A stretch of DNA of 64,000 nt. Origin: JABMOV01 sp964654545 (GTDB taxonomy: Bacteria > Fidelibacterota > Marinisomatia > Marinisomatales > JABMOV01). The stretch covers positions 1-64,000 of the forward strand of contig CAZZIU010000015.1 of assembly GCA_964654545.1 (NCBI GenBank). The letters run 5' to 3'. The translations under genes and the position numbers were made by a program. Position 1 is the stretch's first letter. Each line of letters begins with the position of its first letter. The notes beneath the pieces are model-generated. The model saw nothing but the letters and a program-made list of their open reading frames with translations, was not told where the DNA came from and did not search any database. This document shows positions 35,077-43,951 of the stretch, one piece after another.

Positions 35077-36603
35077 TTAAAGGTCGAATTTAATGCCCTG
35101 TGCCAGTGGCAATTCAGAGCTCCAGTTAATTGTGTTTGTCTGGCGCCTCATGTATGCTTTCCAGGCATCAGAACCAGACTCTCGGCCTCCCCCTGTTTCT
35201 TTTTCTCCTCCGAATGCGCCACCAATTTCAGCTCCGGATGTTCCAATATTAATATTGGCAATTCCACAATCACTTCCTCTCGAAGAGAGGAATAATTCCG
35301 CATGCCGAACATTCATTGTAAACATAGCTGAGGACAAACCCTGGGGAACACTGTTGTGAATATCTATTGCATCCTCAATTGTATGATAAGGTATAATGTA
35401 CAATATGGGGGCAAACGTTTCATTCTGAACAATTTCCCAGCTGTTGAGGGCTTTAACTATCGTTGGTTCAACAAAATAACCGGGACCATTTTTTATCTTT
35501 CCCCCGATAATTATTTCTCCACCTGCTTCGGCAATTTGATCACATGCTCGCTTGTACACCTCGACTGCTGATTGATCAACCAATGGACCCATTAATGTAT
35601 TTTTATCTAAGGGATCACCAATTCGTATTTGTTTATAGGCACGTACCAACTGCTCAATTAGAGAATCATAAATGGACTCTTGGACAATGATTCTTCTAGT
35701 GGATGTGCACCTTTGGCCAGCAGTACCCACCGCTCCGAATACAATCGCTGGTATTGCCATTTTTAAATCAGCCGATTCATCAACTATGATGGCATTGTTG
35801 CCACCAAGTTCTAATATTGATTTTCCAAATCGCTTGGCTGTAACCTCCGATACATGTCTCCCCATTCGTGTCGATCCAGTAAATGATATGAGTGGAACTC
35901 TTTTATCGTTAATCAATTGTTCTCCAATAATTGATCCTTTGCCAATGATCAATCCAAAGATGCCGCTGTATCCATTTTTCTCCATCACCCGATTGCATAT
36001 TTTCTGTACAGCAATCGCTGTGAGCGGAACCGTACTGGACGGTTTCCAGATTACCGTATTGCCGGCAATGGCAGCAATAAATGCATTCCACGCCCAGACT
36101 GCGACCGGAAAATTAAACGCGCTGATCACGCCAACCGGTCCCAAAGGGTGCCATTGATCATACATGCGATGATCATGACGTTCAGAGTGCATGGTATTCC
36201 CATACAGCATTCGCGATTGTCCAACCGCAAAGTCAGCGATATCAATCATTTCCTGGACTTCACCATCTCCCTCTGCCTTAATTTTCCCCATTTCGAGAGA
36301 AACAAGGCTACCAAGAGCGTCTTTGTATTTTCGTAATTCATTTCCCATTTGGCGCACCAATTCGCCTCTAATTGGTGCGGGAACTTTTCTCCACGAATAA
36401 AATGCTTTAATAGAATTTTCTACTACCGTATGATAATCTTCTTCATTGCATTGAAAAACCTTTGCAAGAACTTCTCCGGTAGATGGATTTAATGATATTA
36501 ATTCCCCTGCATTCTTCGTACGTGACCAATCATTCGTTCCATAACACGATCCATAATTTGTGGCTTCTATACCAAGCTGGGTAAAGATTTCCTGCACCGA
36601 CAT
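35077..36603 (-). CDS. Aminoadipate-semialdehyde dehydrogenase (ALDH7 type)
   Basis: 508 residues from ATG 36603 with AAGGAG eight bases upstream. The ALDH fold shows Asn164 in SAFNFPVAVW, Glu265 in LELGGNNA and the catalytic Cys299 in GQRCTSTRR. The overall pattern is the antiquitin (ALDH7A) type, which oxidises 2-aminoadipate-6-semialdehyde to 2-aminoadipate. The lat gene is downstream after 22 bases, so the pair forms a lysine catabolic module. Function as a lysine degrader is inferred from the pairing; specificity among ALDH7 members is not proven. Confidence 0.88.
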   Translation of the reverse strand: MSVQEIFTQLGIEATNYGSCYGTNDWSRTKNAGELISLNPSTGEVLAKVFQCNEEDYHTVVENSIKAFYSWRKVPAPIRGELVRQMGNELRKYKDALGSLVSLEMGKIKAEGDGEVQEMIDIADFAVGQSRMLYGNTMHSERHDHRMYDQWHPLGPVGVISAFNFPVAVWAWNAFIAAIAGNTVIWKPSSTVPLTAIAVQKICNRVMEKNGYSGIFGLIIGKGSIIGEQLINDKRVPLISFTGSTRMGRHVSEVTAKRFGKSILELGGNNAIIVDESADLKMAIPAIVFGAVGTAGQRCTSTRRIIVQESIYDSLIEQLVRAYKQIRIGDPLDKNTLMGPLVDQSAVEVYKRACDQIAEAGGEIIIGGKIKNGPGYFVEPTIVKALNSWEIVQNETFAPILYIIPYHTIEDAIDIHNSVPQGLSSAMFTMNVRHAELFLSSRGSDCGIANINIGTSGAEIGGAFGGEKETGGGRESGSDAWKAYMRRQTNTINWSSELPLAQGIKFDL

Positions 36604-36702
36604 GGGTAACACTCCTTATTACGATAATTTATTGTTAGTAATTTGGACAAGAAGTTAGATGTTTAAACTCTCAGATAAAATGCTAGTAGATAGAATATTT
36701 AC

Positions 36703-36736
36703 AAAAAAACCTGATGAAATTATCACCAGGTTTTTT
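36703..36736 (-). terminator. Rho-independent terminator after the thioredoxin-TPR gene
   Basis: On the minus strand the sequence forms an AAAAAACCTG...CAGGTTTTTTT hairpin with an inner TGA/TCA pair. It lies 24 bases past the stop of the thioredoxin-TPR gene and upstream of the ALDH promoter. Confidence 0.8.
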
Positions 36737-36759
36737 GAATGAAAATCGTTCGCAAACTA

Positions 36760-37800
36760 TTATTGCGATTGCTGAAATTTGCTCTTCTGGTTCGTGTAAT
36801 ATTCATCATCCGGCTGCAATTCAATACACTTGTTTATTACTTCAACGGCATCCGTTGTCCGACCGAGTTTCCATAGAACTTCTGCCTCCGTATCCATCAC
36901 TTGTGCTTTTGCCAGCATTTCTTTTGAATCAATCATATCAACAGCCAGCCGTATTTTATTCAAAGCATCTTCCAGATTTAGGTCTAGTTCAGCCATTCTC
37001 CAGGCATATCCATTTAACGCATTATAATTATCCTTGCCACTCTGTACGATCAGGTCTGAAAACAATTTATAGATTTGCGCTTCTTCGTTAACATCATCAT
37101 GTTTTTTATAAAATTTTACAAGTGTATAATATGCCTTTGTCAAATACTGACTAGTCGGATTCTGATCGATAAACGCTTTTAGCTTATCGGTTTTACCATC
37201 CGATGCCATCGCAAAAACTGCTGATTTAAATGCGGCTAATTCCATCATTTCTTCGTCCAATGTTGCCAATTGAAACCAGGCTTCTTCTGCTAATTTTGTT
37301 GAACCATTATCTTCATATTTGGTAGCTAACATTTTCCACGCATCAATATCTTCTGGTTCGACTGCTACCCGCGACTGCAATGCCGGGATAGTTTCAATGC
37401 CCTGTCGAATGCGATCAAGTTCAGCTACATATTGGTCTGCTGGTAGGTAACCAACGATTCTATCTACTTCATTCCCATTATTATCAACGATAACCGTAGT
37501 CGGATAGCCGGACACTGAATATTTTTCCTTCAATTCTGGTCCTTCATCTTTCTCTGCATCAATTTTAGTGGATATATAATATTTGTGTGCAATATCAATG
37601 ACACTTTTTTCAGGGAATGTTTCTGCCTCTAACTTTTTACACCAAGTGCACCAATCTGTATAAAATTCAACCAATACCAATTTATTGTTTGCTCTATTAA
37701 GTACGTCATTAAACGATTCTTCCACCCACTGGAACTCTTGTGGACTCGTTTGACATGCATAAAAGCTTAGGATGATTCCTGCAATTGCTAGTTTTTTCAC
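36760..37800 (-). CDS. Thioredoxin-fold protein with C-terminal TPR repeats
   Basis: 346 residues from GTG. The N terminus is a signal peptide, possibly a lipoprotein signal (Cys16, but the lipobox FYAC is poor). The thioredoxin domain (about 22-130) has the active site WCTWCKK with Cys51 and Cys54, and GYPTTVIVD holds the cis-Pro. The remainder (150-346) has TPR-like helical repeats. The CTWCKK site is of the thioredoxin_7/DsbD-gamma class, often a periplasmic reductase. The substrate is unknown. A strong terminator follows; the thioesterase gene is 13 bases upstream. Confidence 0.78.
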   Translation of the reverse strand: MKKLAIAGIILSFYACQTSPQEFQWVEESFNDVLNRANNKLVLVEFYTDWCTWCKKLEAETFPEKSVIDIAHKYYISTKIDAEKDEGPELKEKYSVSGYPTTVIVDNNGNEVDRIVGYLPADQYVAELDRIRQGIETIPALQSRVAVEPEDIDAWKMLATKYEDNGSTKLAEEAWFQLATLDEEMMELAAFKSAVFAMASDGKTDKLKAFIDQNPTSQYLTKAYYTLVKFYKKHDDVNEEAQIYKLFSDLIVQSGKDNYNALNGYAWRMAELDLNLEDALNKIRLAVDMIDSKEMLAKAQVMDTEAEVLWKLGRTTDAVEVINKCIELQPDDEYYTNQKSKFQQSQ

Positions 37801-37813
37801 GATTGTACCTATT

Positions 37814-38224
37814 CTATTGAAAATGTTGTTTCAATTTAGTTAAAAATTCTTTTGGAGGACGAATTGGTTTCCGTGTGCTTTTCTTGATGAATACATGCGT
37901 GGTACTGCCTTCGACGACTGGATTCCCAGTATCCATTTTTGATGCCATGTAATGAATTACCAATTTCAACCTCGGTATCTCTTTGATTTCTGTTTGTATC
38001 AAAAGGTTGTCTTCAAAATTAGCCCCATTGATATAGGTGCATTCCGTCGATACCACTGGAAGATACACACCTAGAGACTCAATTTCCGTCACATTCAAGT
38101 CAATTGAGGACAATAATTCTGTTCTGGCAGCCTCAAAAAATTCGAAATACCGCGAATAGTACACAATACCCATTTGGTCAATATCACGGTAAAATATTTT
38201 TGTTTTGTAATTATAGGAAATCAT
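37814..38224 (-). CDS. YbgC-type acyl-CoA thioesterase
   Basis: 136 residues. Hot-dog fold 4HBT: YRDIDQMGIVYYSRYFEFFEAARTE at about 12-36 holds the catalytic Asp in RDIDQMG. Members hydrolyse short acyl-CoA and often accompany the Tol-Pal or lipid genes. Here it is coupled to accA (ATGA overlap), which suggests a link with fatty acid supply. Confidence 0.85.
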   Translation of the reverse strand: MISYNYKTKIFYRDIDQMGIVYYSRYFEFFEAARTELLSSIDLNVTEIESLGVYLPVVSTECTYINGANFEDNLLIQTEIKEIPRLKLVIHYMASKMDTGNPVVEGSTTHVFIKKSTRKPIRPPKEFLTKLKQHFQ

Positions 38225-39180
38225 TTTATGGTTAAAAATGATCCAAGCTTATCGTATTTGTGTATCCTGTCAATCAAAAACTTTTCTGGGTTTTTCCCAA
38301 CAATTTGATCGATTTCTTCTGTGAGAACGGATTTAAGAAGATCAAAAGTTGCCTGGGGATCGCGATGAGCGCCACCATGTGGTTCAGGAACAATGCGATC
38401 ACAAATTCCCACTTCGACCAAATCATCTGGTATCACCCTCAGTGCTTCTGCAGCTTCAGCTGCTTTTCCCGCATCTCGCCAAAGTATGGATGCACAACCT
38501 TCCGGACTAATGACGGAATACCAAGTATTTTCAAGCATAAGTAGTCTATCTGCCAATCCTATACCCAATGCTCCACCACTGGCTCCCTCACCTATTACCA
38601 CGGAAATTATGGGTACGCGTAGTTTTGACATTTCAAACAAATTTCTGGCTATTGCCTCTCCCTGACCTCTTTCTTCAGCGCCAAGTCCCGGGTATGCACC
38701 CTGTGTATCTATTAACGTAATTATTGGTTTCTGGAACTTCTCGGCTAACTTCATTAACCGCAATGCCTTGCGGTATCCTTCCGGTCGCATCATACCAAAA
38801 TTCCGATACAGATTATCTTTGGTATTTCTACCTTTTTGCTGACCTATATATACGACAGATTTACCATTGATTGAACCAATTCCAGTTATTACAGCCGGAT
38901 CATCAGCAAAATGCCGATCACCGTGTAATTCTACAAAATCCGGTGACCAGGACCTGATATAGTCAAGCGTATAGGGCCTTTCAGGGTGTCTTGCCAGTTG
39001 AACCCGTTGCCACCTGTTTAATCTGGAAAATATTTTATCGATTGTTTCTTTTCGTTTATTTTCCAATCGAGTTACGTCTTCAGCTATTGAAAGTGCAGGA
39101 TTATCGCTGGTTTTAAGCTCAATAATCTTTTCATCGAGCACTTTTATAGGTAATTCAAAGTCTAAGTATGTTTTGAGCAT
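38221..39180 (-). CDS. accA: Acetyl-CoA carboxylase carboxyltransferase alpha subunit
   Basis: 319 residues. Typical motifs: RHPERPYTLDYI, FVELHGDRHFADDPA, GQQKGRNTKDN, RNFGMMRPEGYRKALRL, and GEGASGGALGI near 205. It works with AccD, which is not in this window. It starts the coupling with the downstream thioesterase. The gap to the upstream glycosyltransferase gene is two bases, so it probably belongs to the same transcript as the glycan genes. Confidence 0.95.
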   Translation of the reverse strand: MLKTYLDFELPIKVLDEKIIELKTSDNPALSIAEDVTRLENKRKETIDKIFSRLNRWQRVQLARHPERPYTLDYIRSWSPDFVELHGDRHFADDPAVITGIGSINGKSVVYIGQQKGRNTKDNLYRNFGMMRPEGYRKALRLMKLAEKFQKPIITLIDTQGAYPGLGAEERGQGEAIARNLFEMSKLRVPIISVVIGEGASGGALGIGLADRLLMLENTWYSVISPEGCASILWRDAGKAAEAAEALRVIPDDLVEVGICDRIVPEPHGGAHRDPQATFDLLKSVLTEEIDQIVGKNPEKFLIDRIHKYDKLGSFLTIK

Positions 39181-39182
39181 AT

Positions 39183-41240
39183 CTAACCGCTAAATACCGT
39201 TTTCATAATAATTTCCATATCCATTATAAAACTTTGGTTTTGAATGTAGTAATGATCCAGATCTCTTTGATCGTCAGGTGAAAAATTAACATTTCTTACG
39301 TGTTGTATCCCAGTAAGTCCTGGCATGCATATTAAATGCGGATTATCTTCGTCCGTTGTTTGCAATGTGGATCCGACAAAACTCATTTCACCTCTAATAA
39401 TATTAATCATTAGAGGAAGATCATGTATCAATTTATTTTTAGAAGGGATGATTAAAGCAGAAAATCGTATTCCGTCAACCCCCCAATATGTTATCTTTTT
39501 TTTCTTACCTGAATGAATCGCGTACAGTGGACTAAAAACTATCGAAACCAAAATCGCAATTAGTATGTCAAAGGCTCTTTTCATGACCCAATTCAGTCTA
39601 TGAAAAAGTGAATATTCTATTTGTACAAACGAATAATCACCAAGCTCTTCAATGGACGCTTTACCCAATAGAATATCCTGATGGCGCGGCACAATACGGT
39701 ACGTCAGTCTCAAATCTTTGGTTTTGTCCATAATATCCAAAACACGATTTGATGTATATTGTGCTGTTGGGAATATTATTTCACGAATAGTAAACTTGCC
39801 TATTATAGCCCGTATATCGGATATCCTCCCCAGAAAAGGTAATGGTAAGTCGTCCACATTTTGTTTCAACTCTTCATCACAAAACCCGACTATTTCCAAC
39901 CCAGTATCAAATCTTTTCGATAGATGTTGAGCAATTCTAGCTGCTTCTCCATCACTCCCAATCATTATTGTACGCCTGCTGAAGAGAATATTATTTTTAT
40001 CCTTAACCTGTTTAAACAGACCACGGCTCATAAAATAATGGAAAATCATGCGCCATCCGGGGATGAATACTGTCACTAAAATGGTTGCTACGATAATTAC
40101 CAATCGTGAAAACGCAAATTGTTTGAAAAAATAGGTAAATGCCGTTGCAATAAAAAACCCGGACAATGAAGAAAGTATTGCTCTTGTATAGGAGAGTATG
40201 TATCGTGAATACAATTGAAATACAACACCAATCAGTATCCAGAAAAGCACATAGATACCCGGGAAAAACCCATTGGTTCGTAGCACGGGTTCGTAATCAC
40301 TAAAGCGAATGGGAATTGCTATTGTAAACGCCAGTAATACAGAAACAGCATCCAATGACACAGAAACAAACTGTGATTTTGTCCCTGCAATAAATGTCAT
40401 TAATTTTCTGAGTTGAATCCCCGATTTAATAAATAACCTTGTCAGAGCTCTTTGACCAGTCGAAAAATGTTTTTCCGCAAATAATTCCATTGCTGAATAG
40501 AATGCCTGTAAACTATCATAAGGAGCTGATTTGACCGATTCACCATGAAAGTGAATTATTTTTGCAGTGGGAACATAATGTATTTCGTATCCCAGTGATT
40601 TTATCTTATAGCATAAATCCAAATCCTCTCCGAACATAAAAAACCGTTCATCGAAGCCATCCACCTGATTAAAAATTGATTTCCTGACAAACATGCATGA
40701 TCCACTTATGGCATCCACCGAATGAATTTCATCAGGGTCTAAATATGTTAGATTGTACTTGCCGGCCCATTTGGAATTGGGAAACATAGAGGATAGTCCT
40801 AATAATTTAGGTAAAGCAACCATTGGTTTTGGGAAAGATCGTTTGCATGCTGGTTGCAATGTGCCATCAGCATTTAGAATTTTTGGACCGATCATGCCAA
40901 CATTTTTATGATCCAGCAAATAATCTGCAAATACACTTATTGTAGGTTCATCGACAATCGTGTCTGGATTAAGAATCAATAAAAAATCACCCGACGCCTC
41001 AGCGGTGGCCTGGTTCACGGCCATCCCAAATCCTACATTTTCTGAATTATTGATGACGACAATGTTGGGATAATTTCCACTGATTGCCTTTGCTGAACCA
41101 TCAAACGAATTGTTGTCTACTACAATAATTTCAATTTTTCCGTCGTAGTCTGAAGCATTAATAGTATCAATTGCATGGAGCAGATACTGTTTTACATTAT
41201 AACTGACTATGATAACCGATATGGTCGGCATCTGATTCAT
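39183..41240 (-). CDS. Fusion: GT2 glycosyltransferase + polyprenyl-phosphate sugar-transferase-like domain
   Basis: 685 residues. Residues 1-260 are a family 2 glycosyltransferase of rhamnosyltransferase type (IIVSYNVKQYL, VDNNSFDGSA, ILNPDT at 89-94, and GEDLDL at 205-210). About four transmembrane helices occupy 291-400, followed by a Rossmann-like domain (about 420-540) and a C-terminal bacterial sugar-transferase-like region (553-685) with the reentrant helix KRAFDIL and MPGLTGIQHVRN. The catalytic Asp-Glu of the family (DELPQL) is replaced by His606-Asp607 (IHDLPLM), and the VGPRP motif is VGSTL. The domain may be inactive or altered. Confidence 0.8.
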   Translation of the reverse strand: MNQMPTISVIIVSYNVKQYLLHAIDTINASDYDGKIEIIVVDNNSFDGSAKAISGNYPNIVVINNSENVGFGMAVNQATAEASGDFLLILNPDTIVDEPTISVFADYLLDHKNVGMIGPKILNADGTLQPACKRSFPKPMVALPKLLGLSSMFPNSKWAGKYNLTYLDPDEIHSVDAISGSCMFVRKSIFNQVDGFDERFFMFGEDLDLCYKIKSLGYEIHYVPTAKIIHFHGESVKSAPYDSLQAFYSAMELFAEKHFSTGQRALTRLFIKSGIQLRKLMTFIAGTKSQFVSVSLDAVSVLLAFTIAIPIRFSDYEPVLRTNGFFPGIYVLFWILIGVVFQLYSRYILSYTRAILSSLSGFFIATAFTYFFKQFAFSRLVIIVATILVTVFIPGWRMIFHYFMSRGLFKQVKDKNNILFSRRTIMIGSDGEAARIAQHLSKRFDTGLEIVGFCDEELKQNVDDLPLPFLGRISDIRAIIGKFTIREIIFPTAQYTSNRVLDIMDKTKDLRLTYRIVPRHQDILLGKASIEELGDYSFVQIEYSLFHRLNWVMKRAFDILIAILVSIVFSPLYAIHSGKKKKITYWGVDGIRFSALIIPSKNKLIHDLPLMINIIRGEMSFVGSTLQTTDEDNPHLICMPGLTGIQHVRNVNFSPDDQRDLDHYYIQNQSFIMDMEIIMKTVFSG

Positions 41241-41242
41241 AT

Positions 41243-41959
41243 TTACTTATGCCAGCCGAATATTTTCCAAATGCGCAATCGCCATACCATGATAATTGCT
41301 TCTCGCATGATATGTTTTGACATTTTTGATTCACCGATAGTACGGTCGATAAAAATGACAGGATGCTCCTTTATTGTAAATCCTTTTACCCAAGCCCTAA
41401 AATTCATTTCAATTTGAAAGGAATATCCTTGTGATCGTACAGAATCCAAATCAATATTTTCCAACGCTTTTCTTTTCCATGCTTTGAATCCGGCTGTTGC
41501 ATCCTTTACCGGCATTCCTGTAATAATTCGAGTGTATAGATTAGCTCCATAGCTTAGGATAAGGCGCGACAAGGGCCAATTCACGACACTAATTCCGTTA
41601 CAATACCTGCTGCCAATAATAACATCAGCGTTTTTCAATTCGGCTAGTAATTGAGGGACATCCCCAGGATCGTGGGACAAATCTGCGTCCATTTGAACAA
41701 TGGCCTTGTAGTCCCTATCAAGGGCCCATTTGAAGCCAAATCGATAGGCGGTGCCTAATCCCATTTTGCCCGGACGCTCTTCCAAAAATAAATGTTTATG
41801 GCGACCTTGATGCTCTTTAACTATCTTCCCAGTGCCATCAGGTGAATTGTCGTCTACTATAAGAAGATGGGCATCAGGAACTACCGTCGAAAGGTAATGA
41901 ATTAATTCGGAAATATTTTTTCCTTCATTATAGGTAGGTATGACGATAAGTGTTTTCAT
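41243..41959 (-). CDS. Polyprenol-phosphate mannosyltransferase-type glycosyltransferase
   Basis: 238 residues. The pattern LIVIPTYNEGKN, DDNSPDGTG, and MDADLSHDP (the DxD motif) with GSRYCNGISVVNWPLSR, DATAGFKAWKR and QGYSFQIEMN is that of polyprenol-monophosphomannose synthase (DPM1-like) without the C-terminal membrane helices. It likely loads mannose (or a related sugar) on an undecaprenyl phosphate carrier. It begins 11 bases after the RmlD-like gene and is two bases from the fusion gene. Confidence 0.88.
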   Translation of the reverse strand: MKTLIVIPTYNEGKNISELIHYLSTVVPDAHLLIVDDNSPDGTGKIVKEHQGRHKHLFLEERPGKMGLGTAYRFGFKWALDRDYKAIVQMDADLSHDPGDVPQLLAELKNADVIIGSRYCNGISVVNWPLSRLILSYGANLYTRIITGMPVKDATAGFKAWKRKALENIDLDSVRSQGYSFQIEMNFRAWVKGFTIKEHPVIFIDRTIGESKMSKHIMREAIIMVWRLRIWKIFGWHK

Positions 41960-41970
41960 TCAAATAGTAC

Positions 41971-42855
41971 TTACTGTAAGATGCGTTGCTTGATGTCAAA
42001 TAAACAATCATCTAGCGGATCGCACAATGCACCGAATTTCTCTTCTATTCTCGAAGAAATCAAACCACTTTTTAATGGTCTGCGTGCTGCTTGATTAAGC
42101 TCCCTGGTTGAAATGGCCGATATTAATGAGCCATCAAGTTCAAATATTCTGGCTATCATCCTGGCAAATTCCAAACGATTCAGCCAATCTTTCCCTCCGT
42201 AATGGTATAACCCTAAAATGTTCTTTTCTACAACCAGTTTTAGCGTCCTTGCCAATGATACAGTCCATGTAGGATTGTTCCACTGGTCATCTACAACACG
42301 AATGTTTTTGTTTGCGCTAAGGGAATCAACCACCCACTTTACAAAACTGGCATCCGATTGCTTTGTATAATCAAAAACCACGTTGGTCCTAATGATTGTC
42401 CAGTTTGCGGAATGATTTTGAACTATTCTTTCTGAATCAAGTTTATTTTGCCCATAAACATTGACAGGATTGGTAGAGTCACCTTCAGAGTATGGACCAT
42501 TTTCTCCGTCAAAGACGTAGTCGGAAGAAATAAACACCAGATGGGAATTTTTGGCAGACTTAGAAATTGTCTTTACTGTATTTACGTTAATCTCTTGGGC
42601 ATGTTCAGGATGCAATTCACAACCATCCACATTCGTCATGGCTGCAAGATGCAAAACTATTTCAGGCTGCTCGCTTAAAAAGAATTGTTTTGCTATAGAT
42701 TCAGCTGTTAAATCTATTTGATGATAGTCCGTTAAATTGTTCATGCTACCTGGATGCATATCAACTGCAATAACATGATGACTATCGCGAAATGCATTAA
42801 CAACGGCTTGGCCAAGTTGGCCTAAAGCTCCCGTAACTACCATTTTTCTTTTCAC
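41971..42855 (-). CDS. dTDP-4-dehydrorhamnose reductase-like SDR (RmlD family)
   Basis: 294 residues from GTG 42855, overlapping the previous stop as GTGA with GAGGTG upstream. A Rossmann motif TGALGQLGQ (8-16), HLAAMTNVDGCE (70-81), SSDYVFDGENGPYSEGD (111-127) and YGQNK (135-139) with Tyr and Lys of the SDR site fit RmlD, which makes dTDP-L-rhamnose. Related reductases with other substrates are possible. Partners rmlA, rmlB and rmlC are not in the window. Confidence 0.8.
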   Translation of the reverse strand: MKRKMVVTGALGQLGQAVVNAFRDSHHVIAVDMHPGSMNNLTDYHQIDLTAESIAKQFFLSEQPEIVLHLAAMTNVDGCELHPEHAQEINVNTVKTISKSAKNSHLVFISSDYVFDGENGPYSEGDSTNPVNVYGQNKLDSERIVQNHSANWTIIRTNVVFDYTKQSDASFVKWVVDSLSANKNIRVVDDQWNNPTWTVSLARTLKLVVEKNILGLYHYGGKDWLNRLEFARMIARIFELDGSLISAISTRELNQAARRPLKSGLISSRIEEKFGALCDPLDDCLFDIKQRILQ

Positions 42856-43859
42856 TTATCCACCTCAAATGAAGATGCAATTACATCCAATTGCTTTAAA
42901 TACATATTTTTCCTCTTTCCAGGGAAATGTAGCAACGTATATATGAAATAGGTTTGATCTGTTTTTCCATCATAAAAAAGATAACTGGAAAAGGGACCCC
43001 CTTTTGCATCATCAACTGATTCCCAAATTCCGGAGTAATGCCATGCACTCCATTCCTTAAAATCAGTCAATTCGCTCCGGATCATTTGTGGATTGGTTTG
43101 AATATGTCCAAAATACTGCAGGGGAAATTCTATTGCATAATTGGCCGCGGCTGCGGAATCAGATGCTACTATACCAGGTTCGTGGTGAATGGCTATCCAT
43201 TGATAGGGAGTCTCTCTACCTAACCATACGAAATTGGCCTCGAGGCTGTCTTTAATAACTTCCCATCCCCATGGAATTTTAATCGACCATGGATATTTTT
43301 CCGCCAAACGTTTCTCCGTTTTTGTCTGCCGGGCACTACTTAATAGAAATTTCTCCTGTCTTCTTCGGAGCTTTATTTCAAATTGATTTTTTATCCACTC
43401 CCTTTTACCATTGAGACGAGCCATTAGGTCATCGCTATTATTCGCACTCAGAATCATAAACAATTGACTTTTTGAAAATTGATCATAGGAAAAAATGATC
43501 TGATCTGAACCTGATAAAGTCTCCATAAATCTTTCTGGACCAAGCAATGTTTTTACCAGTTTTGTTGCCGGATTTCGAATATCATTGCCTACGGAACCAA
43601 TAATAACATTATTTAGCTCCTTTATTCCATCGTAACCTGATGGATCAATGAATATTAGCTTATACTCCGCTTCAGGTTTTGGCGTATATATGGTATCATT
43701 AAATACGCTTTCCAATGCTGCCGTTATGGCTTCCTTACTATTTAAATCGGTGATGACCATTATTTCATCATCTGCACCGATGGCTTCACGCTTAATATCG
43801 CAACCTACTAGTAACAGTAAGGCGATCAGAGGAATACCTATCATTGAGATTTTATTCAT
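42852..43859 (-). CDS. DUF4837 family lipoprotein
   Basis: 335 residues from ATG 43859, preceded by GGGAG. The signal peptide ends in the lipobox LLLVGC with Cys, so the protein is lipidated. The rest follows the DUF4837 pattern known from Bacteroidota: a two-part fold with the IKIPWGWEVIKDS and GGPFSSYLFYD segments and a C-terminal YLKQLDVIASSF. The function is unknown. It is joined to the RmlD gene by GTGA overlap, so it seems to lead the glycan operon. Confidence 0.7.
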   Translation of the reverse strand: MNKISMIGIPLIALLLLVGCDIKREAIGADDEIMVITDLNSKEAITAALESVFNDTIYTPKPEAEYKLIFIDPSGYDGIKELNNVIIGSVGNDIRNPATKLVKTLLGPERFMETLSGSDQIIFSYDQFSKSQLFMILSANNSDDLMARLNGKREWIKNQFEIKLRRRQEKFLLSSARQTKTEKRLAEKYPWSIKIPWGWEVIKDSLEANFVWLGRETPYQWIAIHHEPGIVASDSAAAANYAIEFPLQYFGHIQTNPQMIRSELTDFKEWSAWHYSGIWESVDDAKGGPFSSYLFYDGKTDQTYFIYTLLHFPGKRKNMYLKQLDVIASSFEVDK

Positions 43860-43951
43860 CCCTGCTCCCAAAAATCTATTAAATGAAATGTATTTGAATG
43901 CAATTATGAAATTTTTGGATTATAGACATCTTTGAACCGAAAACGTACAAA

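Noticed and set aside
35672..36157. 161-residue frame antisense to the ALDH7 gene
   Set aside because: Mirrors the codon pattern of the dehydrogenase.
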